Assembly: GCF_007747655.1 (NCBI RefSeq)
Contig: NZ_CP036274.1
Coordinates: 558,001-622,000, forward strand
Direction of reading: 5' to 3'
DNA: 64,000 nucleotides
Source: Anatilimnocola aggregata
GTDB lineage: Bacteria; Planctomycetota; Planctomycetia; Pirellulales; Pirellulaceae
Positions 1 to 8,532 of the stretch are shown here, one piece after another. Position 1 is the stretch's first letter; the number at the start of each line of letters is the position of its first letter. Position numbers and translations under genes: made by a program. Under the pieces are notes generated by a model. The model was given only the letters and a program-made list of their open reading frames with translations, made no database searches and was not told the DNA's origin.

Positions 1-693
1 TTGATATTGCCACACACGCCGCCGAATAAGGCGACCGGAGCGGAAAGCTTCGCGCTGTTGCGGGCTCTCAAATTGCTGGCAACACCCGCGATTTTGGTGC
101 TGTTCATTGCCACGTTCATCGACTCGACGATTCACAACGGCTATTTCGTAATGACGGGCAATTTCCTAGCTCGCGCCGGGATTGAGCCAGCTTGGATCAT
201 GGTGGTGATGAGCCTGGGCCAGGTTGCCGAAATTCTGACCATGATGTTCCTCGGCCTCGTACTCTCGAAGTTGGGCTGGCGCTGGACGATGATCATTGGC
301 ATCTTGGGGCATGCCGCTCGGTTCTCCGTCTTCGCCCTGTTCCCGGAGAGTACGACGCTGCTGGTGGCGGTCCAGTTCCTGCACGGCATTTGCTATGCGT
401 TCTTCTTTGCGACGGTTTACATCTATATCGATAAGGTCTTTCCGAAGGACATTCGCACCAGTGCTCAGGGGTTGTTCAATTTTTTGATCCTCGGCGTCGG
501 CGACCTCGCGGCCAAGTGGCTCTTTATTCCGTTGCAGACCCATTTTGTCGGGCCCACGGGTCTGACCGGCTATCGCGAACTGTTCATGATTCCCACCGCA
601 ATGGCCATTGGTGCCGCGCTGCTATTGCTCTTCTTCTTCCATCCCCCGCGCGATGCCGAAGAACCTGTTGCCATTAAAGCGCCGTCGCATTAA
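1..693 (+). CDS. MFS transporter, nucleoside:H+ symporter type (3' part)
   Basis: This is the C-terminal half of a major facilitator superfamily permease of the inner membrane. The readable 230 residues hold about six hydrophobic helices, which fits the second six-helix bundle of a 12-helix carrier. Basic turns such as LSKLGWRW and the segment GYFVMTGNFL resemble the NupG/XapB nucleoside:proton symporter group. The TTG at position 1 is only where the window begins; the true start probably lies upstream. The substrate cannot be told from this half alone, so the nucleoside assignment is an inference. The downstream gap carries a REP-like element, so it is not obviously co-transcribed with what follows. 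Confidence 0.75.
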   Translation: MILPHTPPNKATGAESFALLRALKLLATPAILVLFIATFIDSTIHNGYFVMTGNFLARAGIEPAWIMVVMSLGQVAEILTMMFLGLVLSKLGWRWTMIIGILGHAARFSVFALFPESTTLLVAVQFLHGICYAFFFATVYIYIDKVFPKDIRTSAQGLFNFLILGVGDLAAKWLFIPLQTHFVGPTGLTGYRELFMIPTAMAIGAALLLLFFFHPPRDAEEPVAIKAPSH

Positions 694-712
694 GCGTTTT
701 GAATCATCACAG

Positions 713-743
713 GTAGGGTGGGCCGAGTGAAACGAGGCCCACC
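713..743. repeat. REP-like element, left copy beside the RAYT gene
   Basis: A 31-base sequence starting GTAGGGTGGGCC and ending GAGGCCCACC. Its own ends pair (GGTGGGCC with GGCCCACC, 8 bp), so it can form a hairpin. It is the exact reverse complement of 1385-1415 on the other side of the transposase gene. Confidence 0.85.
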
Positions 744-790
744 AGGATCGACTATATCTATCGAAGAATGGCAACCAAAGGGCGACTGCC

Positions 791-1342
791 ATGCCGAACT
801 ATCGCAGGAACTACGTGCCGGGAGGTACCTATTTCTTTACGGTGGTTACCTACAAGCGACGACCGCTCTTTCACGATGAAGTAATCAGAGGGCTCTTTCG
901 CGAGGCCATTCAACACGTCCAAGCGAAGCTGCCTTTTGAAATGTTTGCTTCGGTTCTGTTGCCCGAGCATTTCCACTGCATCTGGACGTTGCCGCACGAG
1001 GACGCGAACTATTCACGCCGGTGGCGACAGATCAAGGAAAAGTTCACCTACCTGTTTCTTCGATCTGGCCACCGAGGCTTGGAACGGTCGGCGTCTCAGA
1101 AAAGGCATCGGGAACAGGCAATTTGGCAACGTCGTTTTTGGGAACATACGGTTCGAGATGTTGACGATCTCGAGCGATGCACGAACTACATCCACTGGAA
1201 TCCGGTGAAGCACAACCTGGCTCAACGCGTGAAAGATTGGCAGTGGTCATCCTTTCATCGCTTTGTGCAAGCAGGTGACTATCCGTTGGATTGGGGAAGT
1301 GCAGATCCTTGTCCCGGTTATCATTCGCCCGAGTGGGAGTAG
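791..1342 (+). CDS. REP-associated tyrosine transposase (RAYT, Y1_Tnp family)
   Basis: A 183-residue single-domain protein of the IS200/IS605-like Y1 transposase superfamily, in its chromosomal RAYT branch. These HUH enzymes nick single-stranded hairpin DNA through a tyrosine. The HxH metal motif is H60-F-H62 in LPEHFHCIW, and the likely nucleophile is Y133 in CTNYIHWNPVKH, followed by the typical WQWSSFH stretch. The N-terminus YRRNYVPGGTYFFTVVTYKR is characteristic of the family. The ATG at 791 begins directly at the conserved domain. A perfect 31-bp inverted repeat (713-743 and 1385-1415) brackets it, which is the expected layout of a RAYT with its REP hairpins. No frameshift is seen, so it is probably intact. 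Confidence 0.92.
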   Translation: MPNYRRNYVPGGTYFFTVVTYKRRPLFHDEVIRGLFREAIQHVQAKLPFEMFASVLLPEHFHCIWTLPHEDANYSRRWRQIKEKFTYLFLRSGHRGLERSASQKRHREQAIWQRRFWEHTVRDVDDLERCTNYIHWNPVKHNLAQRVKDWQWSSFHRFVQAGDYPLDWGSADPCPGYHSPEWE

Positions 1343-1384
1343 TTTCTCGTGGGGACGCGTGCAATGCTTTCCTGCGTCAAACTT

Positions 1385-1415
1385 GGTGGGCCTCGTTTCA
1401 CTCGGCCCACCCTAC
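1385..1415. repeat. REP-like element, right copy beside the RAYT gene
   Basis: Exact inverted copy of 713-743, 42 bases after the transposase stop codon. It begins GGTGGGCCTCG and ends GGCCCACCCTAC. The two copies enclose a unit of about 700 bp. The rest of the gap up to hemB shows no gene. Confidence 0.85.
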
Positions 1416-1528
1416 GTTGGCAAGTCAATACCGCCATGCATTGTGGCCGTTGTGAACAGTGGAGGTCAAAGTTAGAGTGAACGATTCGTGTTTTTAGGAT
1501 CGTTCTTGCTTCGGCCTTGTTATTCCCC

Positions 1529-2542
1529 ATGAACCAACGTTCGGCTGCCGATTCGGGTTTTCCCACTACACGCATGCGGCGCTTGCGCTACAACGCGGGC
1601 GTGCGCGCACTGATTCGCGAGACGACCCTTGCGCCAGCGAACCTGATTTTGCCGCTGTTTGTGCGGCCGGGAAAAAACATCAAGCAGCCAATTGGTTCGA
1701 TGCCAGGGCAGTTTCAACTGTCGCTCGATCAACTGGCGAAGGAAGCGAAAGAAGCGGAGCAGCTCGGCATCGCCGGCGTGATTCTGTTCGGCATTCCAGC
1801 CGAAAAAGATCTGCAGGGAAGCGACTCGTATTGCGATCAAGGGATTGTGCAGCAGGCGGTGCGGACGGTGAAGGAAGCAGCACCCAAGTTGCTGGTGCTG
1901 ACTGATGTTTGCTTTTGTGAATACACGAGTCACGGTCACTGTGGTTTGCTCGAAGAGCGGAATGGGCAGCAGGATGTTGCCAACGATCCGACGCTGGCGC
2001 TGCTAGGCAAGCAAGCGGTCAGTCACGCCCAAGCCGGAGCCGACATGGTCGCACCCAGTGGCATGATGGACGGCATGGTCGGTGCTATTCGTTATGCGCT
2101 CGATCATGCGGGCTTCAGTCACTTGCCGCTGATGAGTTACGCCGCTAAATATTCCAGTGCTTTCTATGGTCCGTTTCGCGATGCAGCTGAAAGCGCCCCG
2201 CAGTTTGGCGATCGGCGGACCTATCAAATGGACCCCGCGGCTGCCGCGGGCCAGGCCCTGCGCGAAGTCGAACTCGACCTGCGCGAAGGGGCCGACATGA
2301 TCATGGTCAAGCCGGCGCTTGCCTATCTCGATATCATTCGCGACGTGCGCGAGAACTTTCCCGGCGTGCCGCTTGCGGCATACAACGTGTCAGGCGAGTA
2401 CAGTCTGGTGAAGGCTGCAGCTGCCAATGGCTGGGTCGACGAACGAACGCTTGCGCTCGAAATGTTGACCGCAATCAAGCGGGCCGGCGCGAGCATCATT
2501 CTCACTTACTGGGCCAAAGACGTCGCCCGCTGGCTGAGTTAG
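1529..2542 (+). CDS. hemB: porphobilinogen synthase (delta-aminolevulinic acid dehydratase)
   Basis: Cytosolic enzyme that condenses two 5-aminolevulinate molecules to porphobilinogen in haem and tetrapyrrole synthesis. The 337-residue length is normal. The cysteine-rich zinc motif [14 protein letters not shown] starts near residue 126. The two Schiff-base lysines are K207 in MSYAAKYSS and K261 in MIMVKPAL, spaced as in the family. Other signatures are [12 protein letters not shown] and AYNVSGEYS. The start is the ATG at 1529; a TTG four codons upstream would add only MLFP. nadC follows after 26 bases, so the two are probably one transcript. No shine-dalgarno sequence is evident. Confidence 0.97.
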   Translation: MNQRSAADSGFPTTRMRRLRYNAGVRALIRETTLAPANLILPLFVRPGKNIKQPIGSMPGQFQLSLDQLAKEAKEAEQLGIAGVILFGIPAEKDLQGSDSYCDQGIVQQAVRTVKEAAPKLLVLTDVCFCEYTSHGHCGLLEERNGQQDVANDPTLALLGKQAVSHAQAGADMVAPSGMMDGMVGAIRYALDHAGFSHLPLMSYAAKYSSAFYGPFRDAAESAPQFGDRRTYQMDPAAAAGQALREVELDLREGADMIMVKPALAYLDIIRDVRENFPGVPLAAYNVSGEYSLVKAAAANGWVDERTLALEMLTAIKRAGASIILTYWAKDVARWLS

Positions 2543-2568
2543 CAATCGCACACGGTTAGAGATCGATC

Positions 2569-3501
2569 ATGGCCAAGGAATATCGTCAGCTAACGTGGGA
2601 TGCCGATGTCGAGCACGACTGCCGCCAGCTCGTGCGGCTGGCGATTCTCGAAGACCTGGAGCGCGGCCACGATTGGACGACCGTCGCTCTCGCCAGCGAG
2701 GAAGCGCGATCGGTGGCGAATCTCGTGGCCCGCCAAAGTGGAGTGATTGCTGGCATTGAAGCTGCCCGCATCACGCTCGAAGAAATGGAGATCGCCGCTT
2801 CGTGGGAGCCGCAAGTTGCGGATGGCGCGAAGGTCGAGCGAGGTGCACTCGTTGCCCGTCTGCGCGGACCAGCCCGCGGCCTCCTTACTGCCGAGCGAAC
2901 ATTGCTGAACCTGATGGGACGCATGTCGGGCATTGCGACGTTAACCAGTGAATATGTCGCTGCTGTTGCTGGCACCGGAGCTCGCGTTTATGACACGCGC
3001 AAGACAACTCCCGGTTGGCGCAGGCTGGAGAAATATTCCGTCCGCTGCGGCGGTGGACATAACCATCGGCTCGGCCTCTTCGATGGCGTGCTCATCAAAG
3101 ACAATCACCTGGCACTCGGTCGCGAAGGGTCAGCTGCTACCCGCTATACGCCGGCTCAAGCAGTGCAACGGGCGAAGGCCTTCTTGTACGAACATGGGGC
3201 CGGCCAAGAGCGCTTTGCCGAGATGATGGTCGAAGTGGAAGTTGATTCCCTGGCTCAGCTACGCGAGGTTCTACCCGCGGGGCCCGATATCGTCCTGCTC
3301 GATAACATGCCGCCCGACGTGCTTCGCCAAGCCGTGGCCATTCGCAACGAACTGGCCCCACACATTGAACTTGAAGCTTCCGGCGGCATCACGCTGAAGA
3401 CGATTCGCAGCGTGGCCGAGACAGGCGTCGAGCGAATCAGCTCCGGAGCTCTCACCCATTCCGCGATCGTGCTCGACGTCGCGCTCGATTGGCAGGAATG
3501 A
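2569..3501 (+). CDS. nadC: nicotinate-nucleotide diphosphorylase (carboxylating)
   Basis: Quinolinate phosphoribosyltransferase: turns quinolinate and PRPP into nicotinate mononucleotide, CO2 and pyrophosphate in de novo NAD synthesis. The 310-residue protein has the N-terminal open sandwich and then the barrel with YDTRKTTPG (from residue 141), GGGHNHRLGLFDGVLIKDNH and the phosphate-binding EASGGITL/SSGALTHS strands. The N-terminal part contains LLTAERTLLNLMGRMSGIAT, another family signature. It follows hemB by 26 bases on the same strand. nadA and nadB are not in this window. Confidence 0.97.
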   Translation: MAKEYRQLTWDADVEHDCRQLVRLAILEDLERGHDWTTVALASEEARSVANLVARQSGVIAGIEAARITLEEMEIAASWEPQVADGAKVERGALVARLRGPARGLLTAERTLLNLMGRMSGIATLTSEYVAAVAGTGARVYDTRKTTPGWRRLEKYSVRCGGGHNHRLGLFDGVLIKDNHLALGREGSAATRYTPAQAVQRAKAFLYEHGAGQERFAEMMVEVEVDSLAQLREVLPAGPDIVLLDNMPPDVLRQAVAIRNELAPHIELEASGGITLKTIRSVAETGVERISSGALTHSAIVLDVALDWQE

Positions 3502-3528
3502 AATAGCTCTCGGTTCCAAGCCGTCTTA

Positions 3529-4518
3529 CTATAGGCGGTAGTACTTCACCGCGTTCTCGCTGAAGAGCTTTTTCTGCTCTGCTTCGGATCGGGCGGCGAC
3601 GATTTGCCGCAGCGCTTCGGTCCAGGCTTTAAGTGGGGCACCGAGGAGGCAGACGGGCCAATCGCTGCCGAAGATGACGCGGTCGGGACCGAAGCTATCG
3701 AGGCAGTGATTGACGATGGGTGCTAGGTCGTCAGCTGACCACTCCTTCGTGACGCGGGCAATGATGCCGCTGATCTTGCAAAGGGTGTTCTTGCGCTTGG
3801 CAATTTCTGCGATCTCTTTTTTCCAGGGCTCCACGGTATGGTCTGGTTTTTGATCACCGCGACGGGTGGCCGAGAGCCAGGCCTTGGGATCGGCGTTGCC
3901 GCAGTGGTCGAGAATCAGTCGTGTGTCCGGGCACTTGTCGGCCAGCTGCGAAGCATCGGCCAGATCTCCAGGGCGCAGGCAAAGGTCGAAGCTCAGCCCC
4001 ATTTCGCCTAGCAATTGCACACTCTTCACATACGCGGGCGAAAGGCAGAAGCCGGCCGGGGTGCTATCGCCATGGAGCACTTGCCGCACACCTTTGATTT
4101 GCGGCGAGTCTTTGAACTGGGCGATGTACTTCTTAAATGCGGCTTCATCACCGGGGCGGCCAGAGATAACGGCACCCACTGTGGGCGCGGTGCCAGACTT
4201 GCAGATTGCGATCAAGTGCTCGGCCTCGGCAGTCTGTTGTTCCGGCGCGACATCGACCTCCATATAAACCGAGCGGTCGATGCCGGTTCCCACGATGGCC
4301 TGGCGGTAGTCGTCCAGCACGTAGCTGCGGGCGAGCACTCCGCTGGCGGGAAGCCAAGGCAACTTGAACTTGGTGACATCCCACAAGTGCTGATGACAAT
4401 CGATGAGCGGAAGCATTGGTTTTTCCTCGCGAGCGGTGGCCGTTGTTGCCAACAGACCAGCTGCGGCAGAACCGATGACCCAGTCACGTCGGGAGATTTC
4501 GCGTCGAGAGAGAGGCAT
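3529..4518 (-). CDS. amidohydrolase family protein with Tat signal
   Basis: A 329-residue metal-dependent hydrolase of the amidohydrolase-2 barrel family, near L-fuconolactonase and 2-pyrone-4,6-dicarboxylate hydrolases. The N-terminus SRREISRRDWVIGSAAAG has twin arginines followed by a hydrophobic stretch and an alanine-rich end, so export by Tat is likely. The metal-site motif LIDCHQHLWD follows at about residue 38; later come LILDHCGNADP and the closing FGSDWPV. This points to a lactone or related hydrolase outside the cytoplasm, but the substrate is not clear. It ends 27 bases from nadC in convergent orientation; no clear terminator is seen between them. Confidence 0.85.
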   Translation of the reverse strand: MPLSRREISRRDWVIGSAAAGLLATTATAREEKPMLPLIDCHQHLWDVTKFKLPWLPASGVLARSYVLDDYRQAIVGTGIDRSVYMEVDVAPEQQTAEAEHLIAICKSGTAPTVGAVISGRPGDEAAFKKYIAQFKDSPQIKGVRQVLHGDSTPAGFCLSPAYVKSVQLLGEMGLSFDLCLRPGDLADASQLADKCPDTRLILDHCGNADPKAWLSATRRGDQKPDHTVEPWKKEIAEIAKRKNTLCKISGIIARVTKEWSADDLAPIVNHCLDSFGPDRVIFGSDWPVCLLGAPLKAWTEALRQIVAARSEAEQKKLFSENAVKYYRL

Positions 4519-4641
4519 GGCCGGAACTCGATAAAAGTGGGTGAGGCAGGATTGTGTTTTGTTGCGACTGAGGAACCTACGAACGCTGGATTGTAGTCAC
4601 TTCGGCGCGACACCGAAATTATCCTGGGCGAAACCAGTTCA

Positions 4642-4902
4642 CTAAAACAGCAGGCCATACAGGGCCCACAGGAGCCAATCGAGCATAACAAACAGCAACA
4701 GCCCCACGGTCACATAGATCCACCAGGGCTTGCGAGTGGGAGGCGAGTCTTCGTCGGAGATGTAGCGTTCGCAATACGGGCAGCGCTGGGAGTCTTCGTG
4801 AATCTCGCGCCGGCAATAGGGGCAATCGATAGTTGGTTCGTCGTCGCTATTGTCGAACTCTTCGTCGTCCCAATCGTCGTCGTTTTGATTATGTCGTTTC
4901 AT
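4642..4902 (-). CDS. small zinc-ribbon membrane protein
   Basis: An 86-residue protein with an acidic N-terminus (DDDWDDEEFDNSDDE), a four-cysteine zinc ribbon made of CPYCRREI and CPYCERYI, and one C-terminal membrane segment (WWIYVTVGLLLFVMLDWLLW). Such short proteins with zinc-ribbon head and one membrane anchor are common in planctomycetes; the function is unknown. It lies 123 bases upstream of the amidohydrolase on the same strand, so the pair could share a transcript. The composition is strongly biased in the first 25 residues, but both CxxC knuckles make it a credible gene. Confidence 0.8.
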   Translation of the reverse strand: MKRHNQNDDDWDDEEFDNSDDEPTIDCPYCRREIHEDSQRCPYCERYISDEDSPPTRKPWWIYVTVGLLLFVMLDWLLWALYGLLF

Positions 4903-5053
4903 CGCGAATTAGATCTTTCCCTGACTGCCAAGAGGCCCAGCCGATGCCTGGAACCGCGGGACTTTTGACTTGTGACCGCCCCTTCGCTATGCCAGACTAG
5001 AGGCTCCCAGCAGCTACCAGTCTGCATCTTTCCCACCTGCAAGGTCGTGCGCG

Positions 5054-6850
5054 ATGAGCCTAGTTTCTTCGACCGTTTTGCACCGTAGTGGTGCCCAAGT
5101 CAGCGGTCTGCTGGTCGGTTTGATTCTACTGGCAACATGCCCTGCCGCAGAGCCTGCAGCGCCCAAACTAGCCACGCAACTGAGGCGGCCAATTGCTCTG
5201 GCCAATGATGCCCAAGGGGAATGGCTGTATGTGGCCAATCGCGAGAGTGGCAGCATTACCTCGCTGACCGCAGCTGGCAAAGTCACCAGCGAAACAGCGG
5301 TCGGCAAACAACTGTCTGACTTCATTCCGGTGCCCGGCAGCGATCTGTTTCTAGCTACCGACGAGCAAGCTCATCAACTGTTGGTCTTGCGAATGAAGGG
5401 TGACCAGATCACCGTTCTGCAACGGTTGGCAGTGAGTCCCTATCCGGTCGGTGTGACCGTGTGGGACGACGGCAAGCAAGCGGCGGTCACTTCCCTTTGG
5501 TCGCGCCGCGTATCATTCCTCGCACTGAACCGTAACGGTGATAAGAAACAGGAAATCGCACGCATCACGAAGGTGCTCGACCTTCCCTTCGCGCCGCGCA
5601 AACTCATCATGCTGCCGCAGCAGCAAAAGTTGATCGTCGCCGATTCGTTCAGCGGCAAGCTGGCGGTGATTGACCCGAAGAAGCAAACGCTGGAAGCTGT
5701 TCGTCAATTCCCAGGGCACAACATCCGCGGGTTGGGGATCAGCCCGAATGGCGAAATGTTGCTCGTCTCGCACCAAATGCTCAACGAACTGGCCCATACC
5801 ATTCGAAACGACGTTCACTGGGGCCTGCTGATGTCGAACGACCTGCGCTGGCTGAAGATCGAGTCGGTGCTGGCTGGCGGCAAGGAAACTTACTTCGGTT
5901 CGCACATGCACCCGCTGGGGGAAGCGGGCCAAGGTGGCGGCGATCCGGCGGGCTTCGATATCGCGACCGATGGAACGGTGGCGGTGACGATGTCTGGCGC
6001 GGGACAGATTGCCGTCGGCAAGGAAGAAGATTTTTCGCTCCAGCGGATCGAGGTCGGTCAGCGGCCCGTGGCGGTGAAGATCGCCGCCGATGGCAAAACG
6101 GCGCTGGTCGTCGATCAATATGCCGACTGCCTGGTGCGAGTCGACCTGGCGCTGCAAGAGGTGACCGAGCGGATTTCGCTGGGCCCCACGCCCGAGCTAA
6201 CCGAAGCACAGAAGGGAGAGGTTCTGTTTCACGACTCGCGGCTAGCTCACGACCGCTGGATGAGTTGCCATAGTTGTCACGCCGATGGTCATGCCAACGG
6301 CCAGATGAACGACAACTTCAGCGACAAGTCGTTCGGCGCGCCGAAGCGAGTTCTGTCGCTCCTCTCGCAGAAAGATACTGCCCCTTACGGCTGGAATGCC
6401 AAGGCCGAAGACCTGCTCGTGCAGATTCGCAACTCGCTAGAGAACACGATGCAGCGAGAGGATGAAATTCCCGCTGACGACGTGAAGGCCATCGCCGCTT
6501 ACGTGAGCACGCTCGAACTGCCGCCGCCGCTCGATGTGCTGCGCGGCACAACTGACTCAGCTGCCATCGCCCGCGGCAAACTCGTGTTCGAGAATCACGA
6601 CTGTGCCCGCTGCCACGCCGGACCCAACTTCACCACGCCCAAAGCTTACGACGTGGGTCTGACCGACAAGCAAGGGAACAAAGAGTTCAACCCACCCAGC
6701 CTCCGCGGACTCAGTCATCGCGGCCCCTTCTTCCACGACAACACCGCGGCGACGCTCGAAGACGTTTTTCTTAAGCACCAGCATCCGGCCAAGGCAGTAT
6801 ATAGTGCGGAAGAGATCAAAGACCTCGTGCATTACTTGCGGAGTTTGTAA
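5054..6850 (+). CDS. secreted beta-propeller protein with di-haem cytochrome c peroxidase-like domain
   Basis: A 598-residue exported protein. A hydrophobic stretch near residues 18-34 ending in CPAAEPA is a probable signal peptide. Residues 45-370 are YncE/lactonase-like propeller repeats (ANRESGSITSL, VADSFSGKLAVID). The C-terminal 200 residues resemble the MauG/cytochrome c peroxidase fold with two haem-binding motifs, CHSCH near residue 405 and CARCH near residue 517. The segment GLSHRGPFFHDNTAATLEDV is typical of that family. Such fusions are periplasmic electron carriers or peroxidases; the partner is not known. It is transcribed alone and meets the NADAR gene tail to tail. Confidence 0.87.
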   Translation: MSLVSSTVLHRSGAQVSGLLVGLILLATCPAAEPAAPKLATQLRRPIALANDAQGEWLYVANRESGSITSLTAAGKVTSETAVGKQLSDFIPVPGSDLFLATDEQAHQLLVLRMKGDQITVLQRLAVSPYPVGVTVWDDGKQAAVTSLWSRRVSFLALNRNGDKKQEIARITKVLDLPFAPRKLIMLPQQQKLIVADSFSGKLAVIDPKKQTLEAVRQFPGHNIRGLGISPNGEMLLVSHQMLNELAHTIRNDVHWGLLMSNDLRWLKIESVLAGGKETYFGSHMHPLGEAGQGGGDPAGFDIATDGTVAVTMSGAGQIAVGKEEDFSLQRIEVGQRPVAVKIAADGKTALVVDQYADCLVRVDLALQEVTERISLGPTPELTEAQKGEVLFHDSRLAHDRWMSCHSCHADGHANGQMNDNFSDKSFGAPKRVLSLLSQKDTAPYGWNAKAEDLLVQIRNSLENTMQREDEIPADDVKAIAAYVSTLELPPPLDVLRGTTDSAAIARGKLVFENHDCARCHAGPNFTTPKAYDVGLTDKQGNKEFNPPSLRGLSHRGPFFHDNTAATLEDVFLKHQHPAKAVYSAEEIKDLVHYLRSL

Positions 6851-6865
6851 ATCGAAGATTGAAGT

Positions 6866-7324
6866 TCAAGGTTGGGAAGCAGTAGCCTCCTCACGTAACT
6901 TCGTCCTGACTTCCATCAGTATCAGCCCCAGCATGTTCTTCCCACTGCCGCCGCCATCGCCCCAGTAGTTGTCGTTGGTGGTGTGCTCGACGATCGGGGC
7001 ATCGCCGGTGCTGAGGAGGATTTCGCGCAGGTTGGCATGCTGCGTGAACTTGGCGAGGACCGCCTCGCGCATGATCGAGTCTTTCACTGCTTCCCAATCG
7101 GTGCGGAAGGGGCGCTGGCGATCGCGGCCCATCCGGGCGGCGAGCAGCGGTGAGCTTGCCCGACGTATCTCTTCTTTATCCGGCTGGCCGGCAAACTTCT
7201 GCGCTTGAAAATAATGCTCCGACGTTGGCCAGGTCTTCCCTTTTAACTCGATCGGGTAAGCCGCGAAATTTGAGAATTCGCCGTACGCATCGGCTGTGGA
7301 ATAAAACTGAATCGGCTCGGTCAT
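6866..7324 (-). CDS. NADAR family protein (YbiA-like)
   Basis: A 152-residue single-domain protein of the NADAR family (PF08719). Family signatures are FSNFAAYPIELKGKTWPTSE, EHYFQAQKF and, near the end, NDNYWGDGGGSGKNMLG. Members are glycosidases linked to riboflavin-pathway intermediates (E. coli YbiA) or to removal of ADP-ribose, and some act in anti-phage ADP-ribosylation modules. No ADP-ribosyltransferase gene is adjacent here, so a housekeeping role is at least as likely. It is transcribed away from the methyltransferase gene at 7455 and convergent with the cytochrome gene, whose stop is 15 bases away. Confidence 0.92.
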   Translation of the reverse strand: MTEPIQFYSTADAYGEFSNFAAYPIELKGKTWPTSEHYFQAQKFAGQPDKEEIRRASSPLLAARMGRDRQRPFRTDWEAVKDSIMREAVLAKFTQHANLREILLSTGDAPIVEHTTNDNYWGDGGGSGKNMLGLILMEVRTKLREEATASQP

Positions 7325-7454
7325 CGTAAATCCCGCCTGCCCACCACGAAAGAAAACGCTAAATTAACAGTTCTCGGCTCGGCAGGATGCTCGCCCTCCC
7401 TCAATCGCTCCTGCCCTTCATCGCTTTATTCCTGCAACCCTTCCTCCCTTCCCC

Positions 7455-8252
7455 ATGCACGACCACAACCGACGCGCGTGGGACGAAATGGTTCGCGATA
7501 AGCAGCGGTTCACGCGGCCGGCGCGCGACGAGGACTTTGTCGATCCGCTGAAGACGGTCGATGCCCTGGGTTGGCTGGGGGGCGATATTCGCGGCCAGCG
7601 CGTCTTGTGCTTGGGTGCAGGGGGTGGCAAGCATGGCCCGCTCTATGCCGCAGCTGGTGCGCGGGTGACGGTGGTCGATATCAGTGCCGCGCAGCTGGAA
7701 CTCGATCGCGAAGTGGCCGCCGAGCGCCGGCTGGAAGTGCACACCGTCGAAGCATCGATGGACAACCTGCAGTGCTTCCAGGCTAGCGAGTTCGATCTCG
7801 TCGTGCAGCCCGTCAGCACTTGTTACGTGCCGCAGATTGGACCCGTGTATGCGGAGGTCGCGCGGATCACGCGCCCGGGCGGTCTATATGTCAGTCAGCA
7901 CAAGACGCCGCAAAGCTTGCAGGCCGACGTGCAGGCGAGTGCCAAGGGATACGAATTGACAGAGCCGTACTATCGAACCGGGCCGCTGCCACCTGTGGTT
8001 GGCAGTCGGCATCGCGAAGAAGGTACACACGAGTATTTGCATCGCTGGGACGAAATCCTCGGGCTGATGTGCCGTAGCGGGTTTGTGATTGAAGACCTCG
8101 TCGAGCCGCTGCATACCAAGCCCGACGCCATCCCCGGCAGCTGGGAACATCGCAGTAAGTTCGTGGCACCCTATGTGCGAATCAAAGCGCGGCGGACCGG
8201 CGAGAAAGCTGCTGCTTCGACGGCGACGTCGCGCCTGTGGCTGCCGAGTTAA
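7455..8252 (+). CDS. class I SAM-dependent methyltransferase
   Basis: A 265-residue cytosolic protein. The SAM-binding motif I is VLCLGAGGGKHGPLYAAAG near residue 50, followed by the acidic strand VTVVDIS and the motif FDLVVQPVSTCYVP. A conserved N-terminus (HNRRAWDEMVRDKQRFT) matches a family of uncharacterised bacterial methyltransferases. The substrate cannot be inferred. The C-terminus is alanine- and threonine-rich. It starts 130 bases from the divergent NADAR gene, and a pair of inverted REP-like repeats follows it. Confidence 0.85.
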   Translation: MHDHNRRAWDEMVRDKQRFTRPARDEDFVDPLKTVDALGWLGGDIRGQRVLCLGAGGGKHGPLYAAAGARVTVVDISAAQLELDREVAAERRLEVHTVEASMDNLQCFQASEFDLVVQPVSTCYVPQIGPVYAEVARITRPGGLYVSQHKTPQSLQADVQASAKGYELTEPYYRTGPLPPVVGSRHREEGTHEYLHRWDEILGLMCRSGFVIEDLVEPLHTKPDAIPGSWEHRSKFVAPYVRIKARRTGEKAAASTATSRLWLPS

Positions 8253-8272
8253 CGAACAGGATTGGTATCACA

Positions 8273-8411
8273 TAGCCCGACGCGTCAGCGAGGGAATGGC
8301 TCGAAGCGACTTTCATCTCCATTGAGTTCAGCCAAATCACCGTATCGGCAGTAAACCGTTGCGAAATCGCAGCCGTTGTTGAAGTGGCTCCCTTGCTCAC
8401 GCGTCGGGCTA
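8273..8411. repeat. inverted pair of REP-like elements (BIME-like)
   Basis: 8273-8295 reads TAGCCCGACGCGTCAGCGAG plus GGA; 8389-8411 is its reverse complement with two mismatches in 23. The two arms could pair over about 90 bases of loop. The loop carries no gene. The same repeat appears again at 9250-9325 and 28362-28382. The rest of the gap before the pirin gene shows nothing else beyond the ribosome binding site at 8521. Confidence 0.85.
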
Positions 8412-8532
8412 CATGGGAGAAAAATGGGCGGAAAACAGTGGGCAAGAAGCGTGTAAGGTTCGCCTCGCTGGGCGGTAGATCAGGTGTCCACACTCACCAA
8501 TGTTCTCACCAAGCTTCTCCGGAGGTCCCGCC

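Noticed and set aside
31-8000. CRISPR array or prophage in the window
   Set aside because: No regularly spaced direct repeats, cas genes, integrase or phage structural genes are present anywhere in the window; the repeats seen are scattered palindromes.
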